Of a DNA stretch of 39,583 nt, positions 23,311 through 32,693 are shown piece after piece. A program made the position numbers and the translations under genes. The stretch is taken from positions 1 through 39,583 of the forward strand of contig NZ_JALQCW010000034.1 of NCBI RefSeq assembly GCF_023241715.1, written 5' to 3'. The notes beneath the pieces are model-generated. The model ran no database searches, was not told where the DNA came from, and saw nothing but the letters and a program-made list of their open reading frames with translations. Position 1 is the stretch's first letter, and each line of letters begins with the position of its first letter. The DNA is from Pseudomonas morbosilactucae (lineage in GTDB: Bacteria; Pseudomonadota; Gammaproteobacteria; Pseudomonadales; Pseudomonadaceae).

Positions 23311-23485
23311 GGGGAGGGCCTTTGTTCTTGTTTCGGCGCTGCGGTGCCGGCGCAGCATGAATAAATGGAATGATATCTCGCCTAAAGGTCGTTTGTTGAG
23401 CCGTCTCAGGAGGGCTACAACTACAGGCCTGAAAGGCCGTCTACCTGGCCCGGGCTTTTGCCCGCTCACCGATAAGGAGTGACCC

Positions 23486-24976
23486 ATGGTTGCCGCATTG
23501 CTTGATCGTCTTGGTGTTGACCCGAGCCTGTACCAGGCTGGCCAGCAGCCCGTGCATTCGCCCATCGATGGCAGCCGTATCGCTGCAGTGAATTGGCAGG
23601 GCGCCGCTGAGGTTGAACAGCAGGTCAGTCGCGCCGAGCATGCGTTCGAGCTGTGGCGCAAGGTGCCGGCGCCGCGTCGTGGCGAGCTGGTGCGCCAGTT
23701 CGGTGAAGTCCTGCGCGAGTACAAGGCCGACCTCGGTGAGTTGGTGTCCTGGGAGGCTGGCAAGATCACCCAGGAAGGCCTGGGCGAAGTGCAGGAGATG
23801 ATCGACATCTGCGACTTCGCGGTCGGCCTGTCGCGCCAGCTCTACGGTTTGACCATCGCCTCCGAGCGTCCGGGCCATCACATGCGCGAAACCTGGCATC
23901 CGTTGGGCGTGGTCGGGGTCATCAGCGCGTTCAACTTCCCGGTGGCGGTCTGGGCCTGGAACACCACCCTGGCCCTGGTCTGCGGCAACCCGGTGATCTG
24001 GAAACCCTCCGAGAAAACCCCGCTTACCGCCCTGGCCTGCCAGGCGCTGTTGGCACGGGTACTGAGCAATTTCAGCGATGCCCCCGAGTACCTGAGCCAG
24101 GTGATCATCGGCGGACGTGACGCCGGCGCAGCCCTGGTCGACGACCCGCGTGTGGCACTGATCAGCGCCACGGGCAGCACCCGTATGGGGCGTGAGGTGG
24201 CGCCGAAAGTGGCGGCGCGTTTTGCCCGCAGCATCCTCGAACTGGGGGGCAACAACGCCATGATCCTCGGCCCCAGCGCCGACCTGGACATGGCCGTGCG
24301 TGCCATTCTGTTCAGCGCCGTCGGCACCGCCGGGCAGCGCTGCACCACCTTGCGCCGGTTGATCGCCCATGAGTCGGTGAAAGACGAGATTGTCGCCCGC
24401 CTCAAGGTCGCCTATTCCAAAGTGCGCATCGGCCACCCGCTGCAAGGCAACCTGGTGGGGCCGCTGATCGACAAACACAGCTTCGACGCCATGCAAGACG
24501 CCCTGGAGCAGGCTTTGAGCGAAGGCGGTCGGGTGTTCGGCGGCGAGCGCCAGTTGCAGGAACAATTCCCCAATGCCTACTACGTCTCGCCGGCCATCGT
24601 CGAGATGCCGGAACAGAGTGAAGTGGTGTGCGACGAAACCTTTGCGCCGATCCTCTACGTGGTCGGCTACAGCGAGTTTGCCGAAGCCTTGCGCCTCAAC
24701 AACGCGGTGCCGCAAGGCTTGTCCTCGTGCATTTTCACCACCGACGTGCGTGAAGCCGAGCAGTTCATGTCGGTGGTGGGCAGCGACTGCGGGATCGCCA
24801 ACGTCAACATCGGCCCCAGCGGCGCGGAAATCGGCGGGGCCTTTGGCGGCGAGAAGGAAACCGGCGGCGGTCGCGAGTCCGGTTCCGATGCCTGGCGCGG
24901 CTACATGCGGCGCCAGACCAACACCGTCAACTACTCCCGGGAGCTGCCGCTGGCCCAAGGCATCAGTTTCGAATAG
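23486..24976 (+). CDS. amaB: L-piperidine-6-carboxylate / aminoadipate semialdehyde dehydrogenase
   Basis: 496-aa aldehyde dehydrogenase of the ALDH7 type. It is expected to oxidise L-piperidine-6-carboxylate (2-aminoadipate 6-semialdehyde) to 2-aminoadipate with NAD(P)+ in the D-lysine/pipecolate route. Visible motifs: VGVISAFNFPVAVWAWN, the cofactor-site TGSTRMGREV, the general-base Glu in LELGGNNA, and the catalytic Cys in GTAGQRCTTLRRL (about residue 288). AAGGAG precedes the ATG. Gene order with amaA and LysR supports the assignment over other ALDH families. Confidence 0.93.
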   Translation: MVAALLDRLGVDPSLYQAGQQPVHSPIDGSRIAAVNWQGAAEVEQQVSRAEHAFELWRKVPAPRRGELVRQFGEVLREYKADLGELVSWEAGKITQEGLGEVQEMIDICDFAVGLSRQLYGLTIASERPGHHMRETWHPLGVVGVISAFNFPVAVWAWNTTLALVCGNPVIWKPSEKTPLTALACQALLARVLSNFSDAPEYLSQVIIGGRDAGAALVDDPRVALISATGSTRMGREVAPKVAARFARSILELGGNNAMILGPSADLDMAVRAILFSAVGTAGQRCTTLRRLIAHESVKDEIVARLKVAYSKVRIGHPLQGNLVGPLIDKHSFDAMQDALEQALSEGGRVFGGERQLQEQFPNAYYVSPAIVEMPEQSEVVCDETFAPILYVVGYSEFAEALRLNNAVPQGLSSCIFTTDVREAEQFMSVVGSDCGIANVNIGPSGAEIGGAFGGEKETGGGRESGSDAWRGYMRRQTNTVNYSRELPLAQGISFE

Positions 24977-25056
24977 CCGCGGCAAGCCATACGCGGCCAG
25001 TGACCCTGCTGGCCGCTTCACGCTTGACGCTCGCCACGGCTTCGCCAGGAGCACCT

Positions 25057-26340
25057 ATGACGCTACAAGAAGAATGTCTATGGGAAAAACTGACCCCGCA
25101 GCGGCCTGAGCGCGCCGGCCTCAGCGGCGAAGTGACGACCGATGTCTGCGTGATCGGCGCCGGCTTCACCGGCTTGTCGGCGGCGCTGCATTTGCTCGAG
25201 CAGGGCAAGCGGGTCTGTGTGCTGGAGGCCCATCGCGCCGGCCATGGTGGTTCCGGGCGTAATGTCGGGCTGGTCAACGCCGGTATGTGGATCCCGCCGG
25301 ACGAGATCGAGGCCGGCTTCGGCAGCGAGGTTGGCAGCCGCCTCAATCGCATGCTTGGCGCGGCGCCGGCCCTGGTGTTCAGCCTGGTGGACAAGTACCG
25401 CATCGACTGCCAGTTGCGCCGCGAAGGCACCTTGCACATGGCCCATAACGCTCGCGGTGCGGCCGACCTGCGCAGTCGTGAAGAACAATGGCTGCGCCGT
25501 GGCGCGCCAGTGGAACTGTTGACCGGCGCCGCCTGTGAGGCGGCCACCGGCACCACGAAGATCGCCGCGGCCTTGCTCGACCGCCGTGCGGGCACCCTCA
25601 ACCCAATGGCCTACACCAGCGGCCTGGCCAAGGCTGTGGCGGATCTGGGTGGGCAACTGTTCGATCACTCACCGGTCACTCGCCTGGAGCGCCAGGGCCA
25701 GCGCTGGTCGGTGCAGACTGCCCAAGGTTCGGTCCTCGCCGAGCAGGTGGTGATTGCCTCCAATGCTTACACCGAAGGCGACTGGACCGAGCTGCGGCGC
25801 ACGTTCTTCCCCGGTTATTACTATCAGGTGGCGTCTCGCCCCCTGACCGATGCTGCCGCACAGCAGATTTTGCCGGGCGGCCAGGGCTCCTGGGATACCC
25901 GGCAAGTGCTCAGCAGCATCCGTCGCGATGCCGATGGGCGCCTGTTGCTCGGCAGCCTGGGTAATGGCCGGCAGAAACCCCTGTGGTTCCTCAAGGCCTG
26001 GGCCGACCGGGTGCAGCAGCATTATTTTCCTTACCTCAAACCGGTGGAGTGGGAGTCCACCTGGACCGGTTGCATCGCATTCACCCCCGACCACCTCCTG
26101 CGTTTGTTCGAGCCGGCGCCCGGTTTGGTGGCAGTCACCGGCTACAACGGACGCGGGGTGACCACCGGCACCGTGGTCGGCAAGGCCTTCGCCGACTACT
26201 TGTGTAACGGAAATCCTCACGCCTTGCCGATTCCCTTCGCACCCTTGCGGCCCGTGGCTGGCGCGGGGCTGCGCAGTTGTCTGTACGAGGCCGGGTTTTC
26301 CCTGTACCACGCGGGCCAGTGCCTGCGGATCGTTATCTGA
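25057..26340 (+). CDS. amaA: FAD-dependent L-pipecolate oxidase
   Basis: 427-aa DAO-type flavoprotein with the N-terminal dinucleotide fold VCVIGAGFTGLSAALHL (about residues 28-44), the family signature GHGGSGRNVGLVNAG, and a C-terminal FAD-contacting segment GYNGRGVTTGT. It should oxidise L-pipecolate to delta-1-piperideine-6-carboxylate, the substrate of AmaB encoded 80 bp upstream. The frame extends upstream to 25000, but AGGAG at 25047-25051 marks ATG 25057 (MTLQEECLWEKL). Assignment rests on gene order and fold; related oxidases with other amine substrates are hard to exclude by eye. Confidence 0.88.
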   Translation: MTLQEECLWEKLTPQRPERAGLSGEVTTDVCVIGAGFTGLSAALHLLEQGKRVCVLEAHRAGHGGSGRNVGLVNAGMWIPPDEIEAGFGSEVGSRLNRMLGAAPALVFSLVDKYRIDCQLRREGTLHMAHNARGAADLRSREEQWLRRGAPVELLTGAACEAATGTTKIAAALLDRRAGTLNPMAYTSGLAKAVADLGGQLFDHSPVTRLERQGQRWSVQTAQGSVLAEQVVIASNAYTEGDWTELRRTFFPGYYYQVASRPLTDAAAQQILPGGQGSWDTRQVLSSIRRDADGRLLLGSLGNGRQKPLWFLKAWADRVQQHYFPYLKPVEWESTWTGCIAFTPDHLLRLFEPAPGLVAVTGYNGRGVTTGTVVGKAFADYLCNGNPHALPIPFAPLRPVAGAGLRSCLYEAGFSLYHAGQCLRIVI

Positions 26341-26396
26341 GTGAGGAAATACAGCCGACATAACGACGCTTTTCAGCGCAGCGACTAGCCTGTAAT

Positions 26397-26422
26397 GGTG
26401 CGGCTCGTAGCAGTGCCGCACC
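26397..26422. repeat. Hairpin after amaA
   Basis: GGTGCGGC (26397-26404) pairs with GCCGCACC (26415-26422) over a 10-base loop, 57 bp after the amaA stop. No T run follows; it might stop transcription weakly or protect the 3' end. A second small palindrome, GGCTG-TTA-CAGCC, is at 26447-26459. The rest of the gap to 26631 shows no gene. Confidence 0.5.
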
Positions 26423-26631
26423 AGGGGTGTGCAGTTCGGTGACGCGGGCTGTTACAGCCAGGTTGCACGTTGATTTGCGCTGTGGTTGCAATGATGGCGC
26501 GCTCGGGTTGCGCCTGTTATTTCAAAAGGTTTCACCTTCAGCGGTTTAGACGGTTGCACGCCCAATAAAAAAGGGCTCGAAACAGTCGAAATAATAAGAA
26601 AACAGCGACTTTTTTCAGAATAAAAAACCAA

Positions 26632-26647
26632 TGGCACGGCGCTTGCT
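26632..26647 (+). promoter_or_regulatory. Sigma-54 (-24/-12) promoter of livJ
   Basis: TGGCACGGCGCTTGCT is a full match to the consensus TGGCACG-N4-TTGCW with GG and GC 10 bases apart. It lies 55 bp before the livJ start codon. Transcription of the binding-protein gene, and possibly the whole liv cluster, should therefore need RpoN and an enhancer-binding activator. I found no clean NtrC site in the 26341-26631 gap. Confidence 0.85.
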
Positions 26648-26702
26648 CTGAGCATTCAGTGAAGTCGCATTGCCAACTAAAAAAACCTTGGAGCACCACC
26701 TC

Positions 26703-27839
26703 ATGTCCCAGACGTTTTACAAGAAAGGCTTTCTGGCCCTCGCAGTGGCAGCTGCGTTGGGTGTTTCTGCGTTTGCTCAGGCCGACCTGAAGATCGGCGT
26801 AGCGGGTCCCATGACAGGCGCCAACGCGGCATTTGGCGAGCAGTACATGAAGGGTGCACAGGCAGCGGCTGACGAAATCAACGCCAAGGGCGGCGTCAAC
26901 GGCGAGAAGATCGTCCTGGTCAAGGGCGATGACGCCTGCGAACCCAAGCAGGCCGTGGCCGTGGCCAACCGCCTGGTGGACCAGGACAAGGTTGCGGGCG
27001 TGGTCGGGCACTTCTGCTCGTCGTCCACCATCCCCGCGTCCGAGGTGTACAGCGATGCGGGCGTGATCGCCATCACCCCGGGCTCCACCAACCCGCAAGT
27101 CACCGAGCGCGGCCTGAGTGCCATGTTCCGTATGTGCGGGCGTGACGACCAGCAAGGCATCGTCGCCGGTGACTACATCGTCGATGTGCTCAAGGGCAAG
27201 AAAGTCGCGGTGCTGCACGACAAGGACACCTACGGCCAGGGCCTGGCCGACGCCACCAAGGCGCAACTGACCAAGCGCGGCGTCACCCCGGTGCTGTACG
27301 AAGGCCTGACCCGTGGCGAGAAAGACTTCAGCGCCGTCGTGACCAAGATCCGCGCCGCCGGTGCCGATGTCGTCTACTTCGGCGGCCTGCACCCGGAAGC
27401 CGGCCCGCTGGTGCGTCAACTGCGCGAGCAAGGCCTGAAAGACGTCAAGTTCATGTCCGATGATGGCATCGTCACCGACGAGTTGGTGACCACCGCAGGC
27501 GGCCCGCAATACGTGGACGGCGTGTACATGACCTTCGGCGCCGACCCGCGCATGCTGCCAGACAGCAAGACCGTGGTAGATGCCTTCCGCAAGGCCGGCA
27601 CCGAGCCTGAGGGCTACACCCTGTATGCCTACGCTTCGGTCCAGGCCCTGGCTGCCGGTTTCAGCGGCGCCAAGTCCAACAAAGGCGAAGACGCGGCCAA
27701 ATGGCTGAAGGCCAACCCGGTTAAAACCGTGATGGGCGAGAAGACCTGGGACGCCAAGGGCGACCTGAAAATCTCCGACTACGTGGTTTACCAGTGGGAC
27801 AAGGACGGCAAATACCACCAGTTGGAAAAGCAGAAGTAA
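26703..27839 (+). CDS. livJ: Branched-chain amino acid ABC transporter, periplasmic binding protein
   Basis: 378 aa from ATG 26703 (TTGGAG at 26688-26693); the longer frame from 26670 runs through the leader. A signal peptide (KKGFLALAVAAALGVSAFAQA) is cleaved near residue 27, leaving a mature protein that starts DLKIGVAGPMTGANAAFG, typical of BraC/LivJ leucine/isoleucine/valine-binding proteins. The type-I periplasmic fold continues with FCSSSTIPASEVY, PGSTNPQVTERG and DKDTYGQGLADA. First gene of the transporter cluster. A REPIN-bearing 200-bp gap to livH may allow more binding protein than membrane parts to be made. Confidence 0.96.
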   Translation: MSQTFYKKGFLALAVAAALGVSAFAQADLKIGVAGPMTGANAAFGEQYMKGAQAAADEINAKGGVNGEKIVLVKGDDACEPKQAVAVANRLVDQDKVAGVVGHFCSSSTIPASEVYSDAGVIAITPGSTNPQVTERGLSAMFRMCGRDDQQGIVAGDYIVDVLKGKKVAVLHDKDTYGQGLADATKAQLTKRGVTPVLYEGLTRGEKDFSAVVTKIRAAGADVVYFGGLHPEAGPLVRQLREQGLKDVKFMSDDGIVTDELVTTAGGPQYVDGVYMTFGADPRMLPDSKTVVDAFRKAGTEPEGYTLYAYASVQALAAGFSGAKSNKGEDAAKWLKANPVKTVMGEKTWDAKGDLKISDYVVYQWDKDGKYHQLEKQK

Positions 27840-27844
27840 TTCGC

Positions 27845-27861
27845 GCGGCCATTCTGGCCGC
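27845..27861. repeat. Small GC-rich hairpin after livJ
   Basis: GCGGCC (27845-27850) and GGCCGC (27856-27861) flank a 5-base loop a few bases after the livJ stop. There is no T run. It may shield the 3' end of a livJ-only transcript. Confidence 0.45.
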
Positions 27862-27869
27862 CGGCCTCC

Positions 27870-27947
27870 TGTAGGAGCCGGTTTGTCGGTGATGAGCCTG
27901 AGGGCGTTTCAGCCTCGGGCTTGATCGCTGGCAAGCCAGCTCCTGCA
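27870..27947. repeat. REPIN between livJ and livH
   Basis: REP units at 27870-27895 (TGTAGGAGCCGGTTTGTCGG core) and, inverted, at 27922-27947 (CGCTGGCAAGCCAGCTCCTG core). It is inside an operon rather than at its end. Such repeats can stabilise the upstream message. Confidence 0.8.
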
Positions 27948-27979
27948 GAGGGGGCTGTTCAAGCACAAGTCTCTGTTTT

Positions 27980-27993
27980 TTCTTCTAGAAGAA
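27980..27993. promoter_or_regulatory. Perfect 14-bp palindrome before livH
   Basis: TTCTTCTAGAAGAA is its own reverse complement, 46 bp upstream of the livH start. It could bind a dimeric protein or be chance; no promoter elements are clear around it. Confidence 0.35.
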
Positions 27994-28039
27994 CCGCATG
28001 CCCACAGGTGTGCAGGTTCTCACTGCGTGAGATTGCGTT

Positions 28040-28954
<915 letters not shown>

Positions 28955-28956
28955 GT

Positions 28957-30252
28957 ATGTCTGCTGCCAATAAACCGCTTGATATCAAAAAGAGCGTCGT
29001 CGACGCCGTGCTCGCCGGGCTGATCTCGTTGATTGTTTTCGGGCCCATCGTCGGCGTCGTGCTCGACGGCTACAGCTTCAACCTGCAGCCGGCGCGTGTC
29101 GGCTGGCTGGTGGCGATCGTGATGATCGGCCGCTTCGCCATGAGCCTGTTCCTGCAGACTCCCAAGGGCCTGAAGATCCTCCAGGGTTTTGAAAGCACTG
29201 GCTCCGGGGTGCATGTGCGGGCGCCGGACTACAAGTCGCGGCTGCGCTGGATCATCCCGGCGTTGATTGTGATTGCCATCGTGTTCCCGTTTTTCGCCAA
29301 CAAGTACCTGCTGACCGTGGTGATCCTCGGCCTGATCTACGTGCTGCTGGGCCTGGGCTTGAACATTGTGGTGGGCCTGGCCGGCTTGCTCGACCTGGGC
29401 TACGTGGCCTTCTACGCCATCGGCGCCTATGGCCTGGCCCTGGGTTACCAGTACCTGGGCCTGGGTTTCTGGACGGTGCTGCCACTGGCCGCCATTGCGG
29501 CGGCGTTGGCCGGGTGCATCCTCGGGTTTCCGGTGTTGCGCATGCACGGTGACTATTTGGCGATCGTGACCCTGGGCTTCGGTGAAATCATTCGCCTGGT
29601 ATTGAACAACTGGCTGTCCTTCACCGGTGGGCCGAACGGCATGCCGGTGCCATCGCCGACCTTCTTCGGCCTGGAATTCGGCCGTCGGGCCAAGGATGGC
29701 GGGGTGCCATTCCACGAGTTCTTCGGCCTGGAATACAACCCCAACCTGAAATTCCTGTTCATCTACATCGTGCTGTTCCTGGTGGTGCTGCTGGTGCTGT
29801 ACGTCAAGCATCGCCTGACCCGCATGCCCGTGGGCCGCGCCTGGGAAGCCCTGCGTGAAGACGAGATCGCCTGCCGTGCCATGGGCCTGAACCACGTGCT
29901 GGTCAAGCTCTCGGCGTTCACCATCGGTGCCTCCACCGCCGGTCTGGCCGGGGTGTTCTTCGCCAGCTACCAGGGCTTCGTCAACCCGTCGTCCTTCACC
30001 TTCTTCGAGTCGGCGCTGATCCTGGCCATCGTGGTCCTGGGGGGCATGGGCTCGACGGTGGGCGTGGTGATTGCCGCCTTCGTACTCACCGTGGCGCCGG
30101 AGCTGCTGCGCAGCTTCTCCGAGTACCGAGTGCTGTTGTTCGGGGTGCTGATGGTGTTGATGATGATCTGGCGACCGCGGGGTCTGATCCGCATCAGCCG
30201 TACCGGTGTGACCCCACGTAAAGGTGCCCTGACTCAGAGGAGCGCGCCATGA
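28957..30252 (+). CDS. livM: Branched-chain amino acid ABC transporter permease LivM
   Basis: 431-aa permease from ATG 28957 (MSAANKPLDIKKSVVDAVL). The open frame continues upstream inside livH, but that part is a shadow. An N-terminal extension of two to three helices (about residues 15-80) precedes the conserved core: GLNIVVGLAGLLDLGYVAFY, HGDYLAIVTLGFGEIIRL, WEALREDEIACRAMGLNH and GGMGSTVGVVIAA. Partner of LivH in the membrane. Its stop overlaps the livG ATG by 4 bp. Confidence 0.95.
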   Translation: MSAANKPLDIKKSVVDAVLAGLISLIVFGPIVGVVLDGYSFNLQPARVGWLVAIVMIGRFAMSLFLQTPKGLKILQGFESTGSGVHVRAPDYKSRLRWIIPALIVIAIVFPFFANKYLLTVVILGLIYVLLGLGLNIVVGLAGLLDLGYVAFYAIGAYGLALGYQYLGLGFWTVLPLAAIAAALAGCILGFPVLRMHGDYLAIVTLGFGEIIRLVLNNWLSFTGGPNGMPVPSPTFFGLEFGRRAKDGGVPFHEFFGLEYNPNLKFLFIYIVLFLVVLLVLYVKHRLTRMPVGRAWEALREDEIACRAMGLNHVLVKLSAFTIGASTAGLAGVFFASYQGFVNPSSFTFFESALILAIVVLGGMGSTVGVVIAAFVLTVAPELLRSFSEYRVLLFGVLMVLMMIWRPRGLIRISRTGVTPRKGALTQRSAP

Positions 30253-31121
30253 GCGAAGTGATTCTTAAGGTGCAGAACCTGATGATGCACTTCGGTGGCA
30301 TCAAGGCCCTCAGCGACGTCAGCCTGGAGGTCAAACGCAACTCGATCTTCGCCCTGATCGGCCCCAACGGCGCGGGCAAGACCACGGTGTTCAACTGCCT
30401 GACCGGTTTCTACAAGGCTTCGGGCGGGCGCATCGAACTCAACACCCGTGGCCAGAGCACCAACGTCATCAAACTGCTGGGGGAAGCCTTCCGTGCCACG
30501 GATTTCGTGTCGCCGAAAAGCTTCGCCAGCCGCCTGTACTACAAGATGTTCGGCGGCACCCACCTGGTGAACCGCGCCGGCCTGGCGCGGACCTTCCAGA
30601 ACATTCGCCTGTTCAAGGAAATGTCGGTGCTGGAGAACCTGCTGGTGGCCCAGCACATGTGGGTCAACCGCAACATGCTGGCCGGCATCCTCAACACCAA
30701 GGGTTATCAACAGGCCGAGAGCGACGCCCTCGACCACGCCTTCTATTGGCTGGAAGTGGTGGACCTGGTGGACTGCGCCAACCGCCTGGCCGGTGAACTG
30801 TCCTACGGCCAGCAGCGTCGCCTGGAGATTGCCCGGGCCATGTGCACGCGGCCGCAGATCATCTGCCTCGACGAACCGGCCGCAGGCCTCAACCCTCAGG
30901 AAACCGAAGCGCTGAGCGCGATGATCCGGCTGCTGCGCGACGAGCACGATCTGACCGTGGTGCTGATTGAACACGACATGGGCATGGTGATGAGTATTTC
31001 CGACCACATCGTGGTGCTGGACCACGGCAACGTGATTGCCGAAGGCGGGCCGGAAGCGATCCGCAACGATCCGAAAGTGATCGCGGCCTACCTGGGTGCC
31101 GACGAAGAGGAGCTGGTATGA
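30249..31121 (+). CDS. livG: Branched-chain amino acid ABC transporter ATP-binding protein LivG
   Basis: 290-aa ABC ATPase. Walker A GPNGAGKTT (about residue 38), signature LSYGQQRRLEIARA (about 180) and Walker B ICLDEPAAGLNP (about 206) are intact, followed by the H-loop His in VLIEHDMGMVM. A roughly 40-residue insertion after Walker A (RIELNTRGQSTNVIKLLGEA onwards) is typical of BraF/LivG in Pseudomonas. Four-base overlaps with both livM and livF indicate translational coupling. Confidence 0.97.
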   Translation: MSEVILKVQNLMMHFGGIKALSDVSLEVKRNSIFALIGPNGAGKTTVFNCLTGFYKASGGRIELNTRGQSTNVIKLLGEAFRATDFVSPKSFASRLYYKMFGGTHLVNRAGLARTFQNIRLFKEMSVLENLLVAQHMWVNRNMLAGILNTKGYQQAESDALDHAFYWLEVVDLVDCANRLAGELSYGQQRRLEIARAMCTRPQIICLDEPAAGLNPQETEALSAMIRLLRDEHDLTVVLIEHDMGMVMSISDHIVVLDHGNVIAEGGPEAIRNDPKVIAAYLGADEEELV

Positions 31122-31849
31122 GCGACGCTGGCAACGCTGCAACCATCCTCGAACTCAAGGAGTTGAACGTTTACTACGGACCGATCCAGGCCCTTAAGAA
31201 CGTTTCGCTGCACATCAACGAAGGGGAAACCGTCAGCCTGATCGGCTCCAACGGCGCGGGTAAGTCCACGCTGCTGATGTCGATCTTCGGCCAGCCCCGG
31301 GCCGAGTCCGGGCAGATTCTCTACCGCGGTGTGGACATCACCCACAAGTCCTCCCACTACATCGCCTCCAACGGCATCGCCCAGTCCCCGGAAGGGCGTC
31401 GGGTGTTCCCCGACATGACCGTGGAAGAGAACCTGCTGATGGGCACCATCCCCATTGGCGACAAGTACGCCACCGAGGACATGCAGCGCATGTTCGAGCT
31501 GTTCCCACGGCTCAAGGAGCGGCGCACCCAGCGGGCCATGACCATGTCCGGCGGTGAGCAGCAGATGCTGGCCATTGCCCGGGCACTGATGAGCCGGCCC
31601 AAGCTGCTGTTGCTGGATGAACCCAGCCTGGGGCTGGCGCCGATTGTGGTGAAGCAGATCTTCGCCACCCTGCGCGAATTGGCGGCCACCGGCATGACCA
31701 TCTTCCTGGTGGAACAGAACGCCAACCACGCGCTGAAACTCTCGGACCGTGCCTACGTGATGGTCAACGGCGAAATTCGCCTGAGCGGCACCGGCAAGGA
31801 GCTGCTGGTCAACGAGGAAGTGCGCAACGCCTACCTCGGTGGTCATTGA
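31118..31849 (+). CDS. livF: Branched-chain amino acid ABC transporter ATP-binding protein LivF
   Basis: 243-aa ABC ATPase with Walker A GSNGAGKST (about residue 46), signature MSGGEQQMLAIARAL (about 146), Walker B LLLLDEPSLGLAP (about 166) and H-loop-equivalent FLVEQNANHAL. Forms the motor of the transporter with LivG. Last gene of the liv operon; a terminator follows about 20 bp after the stop. Confidence 0.97.
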   Translation: MSDAGNAATILELKELNVYYGPIQALKNVSLHINEGETVSLIGSNGAGKSTLLMSIFGQPRAESGQILYRGVDITHKSSHYIASNGIAQSPEGRRVFPDMTVEENLLMGTIPIGDKYATEDMQRMFELFPRLKERRTQRAMTMSGGEQQMLAIARALMSRPKLLLLDEPSLGLAPIVVKQIFATLRELAATGMTIFLVEQNANHALKLSDRAYVMVNGEIRLSGTGKELLVNEEVRNAYLGGH

Positions 31850-31870
31850 TCTGCCGCCCAGCCCATAAAC

Positions 31871-31906
31871 ATGCCCCGCCGGCCCACGCCGCCGGGGCAT
31901 TTTTTA
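31871..31906 (+). terminator. Intrinsic terminator after livF
   Basis: ATGCCCC (31871-31877) and GGGGCAT (31894-31900) form the stem base, with an inner GGC/GCC pair, followed by T5-T6. Ends the liv operon. Confidence 0.85.
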
Positions 31907-32076
31907 TCCCCAGATACCGCCGCCCGTCATCGTCGGCAAAGCCATCAGGCCTGCACTATCGCCATCCCGTGCCAGCGGCTCTCCGTCGCGCAGTGAGCCA
32001 TTTCCGGAAATTGTGGAAAACATTATTCGCAAGCTGCCAAAGCGCGGCATAAAGCCGCTGCAATCAGTTGTTTTGG

Positions 32077-32570
32077 CAGGGTTTTGACTTGTCCCCGTTT
32101 GCTGTGGAACTGGCTGTGGGTAACGTGGGAGTAGCTGGCTGCAGGCCTTTAACGGCGTGGCTTGTGGCGTGGTGATTGTTTTTTGATCAGGGGTTTTGAG
32201 TCGGCCCGTCGGTGCGCTTGTCAACCTGTTTATTGTCGCAGCCACAGGCCGTAGCAGGTGTTGAAAAGCCTGTGGATAAGTCTGTGGTTAAACTCTGGAA
32301 AGACTCAGCTAAGCACCGTCGTTACTGGCTTCAGGCCATGGCCTTGATGGACGTGAGTGCGCCCTGTCGGCCAGGGGCTGCATGCCAGCCTGGCCCGGGT
32401 CAAGTAAAAAACTTGCAAAACCGGGCTGCAGGCCCTGTGGATAGAGGCTTCCAGGGTTTTGCACTTGCCCCCAAAGACTGTGGACCGGCCTGTGGATAAG
32501 GTGCGTGCACATGGCTGCAGGCCACGCCACCCATGGGCTGGCGGCGGTTGATTGTTTTTTGTACAGGTAT
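32077..32570. repeat. DnaA-box-rich repeat region between livF and the SDR gene
   Basis: The 844-bp gap 31850-32693 holds no convincing gene. Within it, TGTGGATAA (the DnaA box TTATCCACA read on the other strand) occurs exactly at 32271-32279 and 32491-32499. One-mismatch forms lie at 32115-32123, 32283-32291 and 32436-32444, all in the same orientation. GGCTGCAGGCC occurs exactly at 32137-32147, 32424-32434 and 32513-32523, with one-mismatch copies at 32327-32337 and 32376-32386. TGATTGTTTTTTG is at 32173-32185 and 32549-32561. A block of about 110-120 bp starting at 32077 recurs 375-376 bp later (about 76% identity over the first 72 aligned positions, by hand). It could titrate or activate DnaA, or be an intergenic repeat family. 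No strongly AT-rich unwinding zone is seen. Confidence 0.65.
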
Positions 32571-32693
32571 GGAGGGTCAAACGCTCTCGCAGGCGCCTGC
32601 GGCAGGCTTCTATTGCCGCTCAAAGCCAGGCCGGGCATGCTGCGGGGCGGTTTTTATTTCATCGGCGGCGCGAAGCCCAGCAAGGAGAACACC

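Noticed and set aside
23311..23808. N-terminal extension of the LysR gene across the amaB start
   Set aside because: The family start is at 23310 and the extension would overlap amaB on the other strand.
32077..32570. CRISPR array
   Set aside because: Repeats are degenerate, unevenly spaced and contain DnaA-like boxes; no cas genes in the window.
31904..32638. Several 90-113-aa frames in the repeat region
   Set aside because: They follow the repeated DNA, are rich in Pro/Arg/Ser, lack ribosome sites, and overlap each other in several frames.
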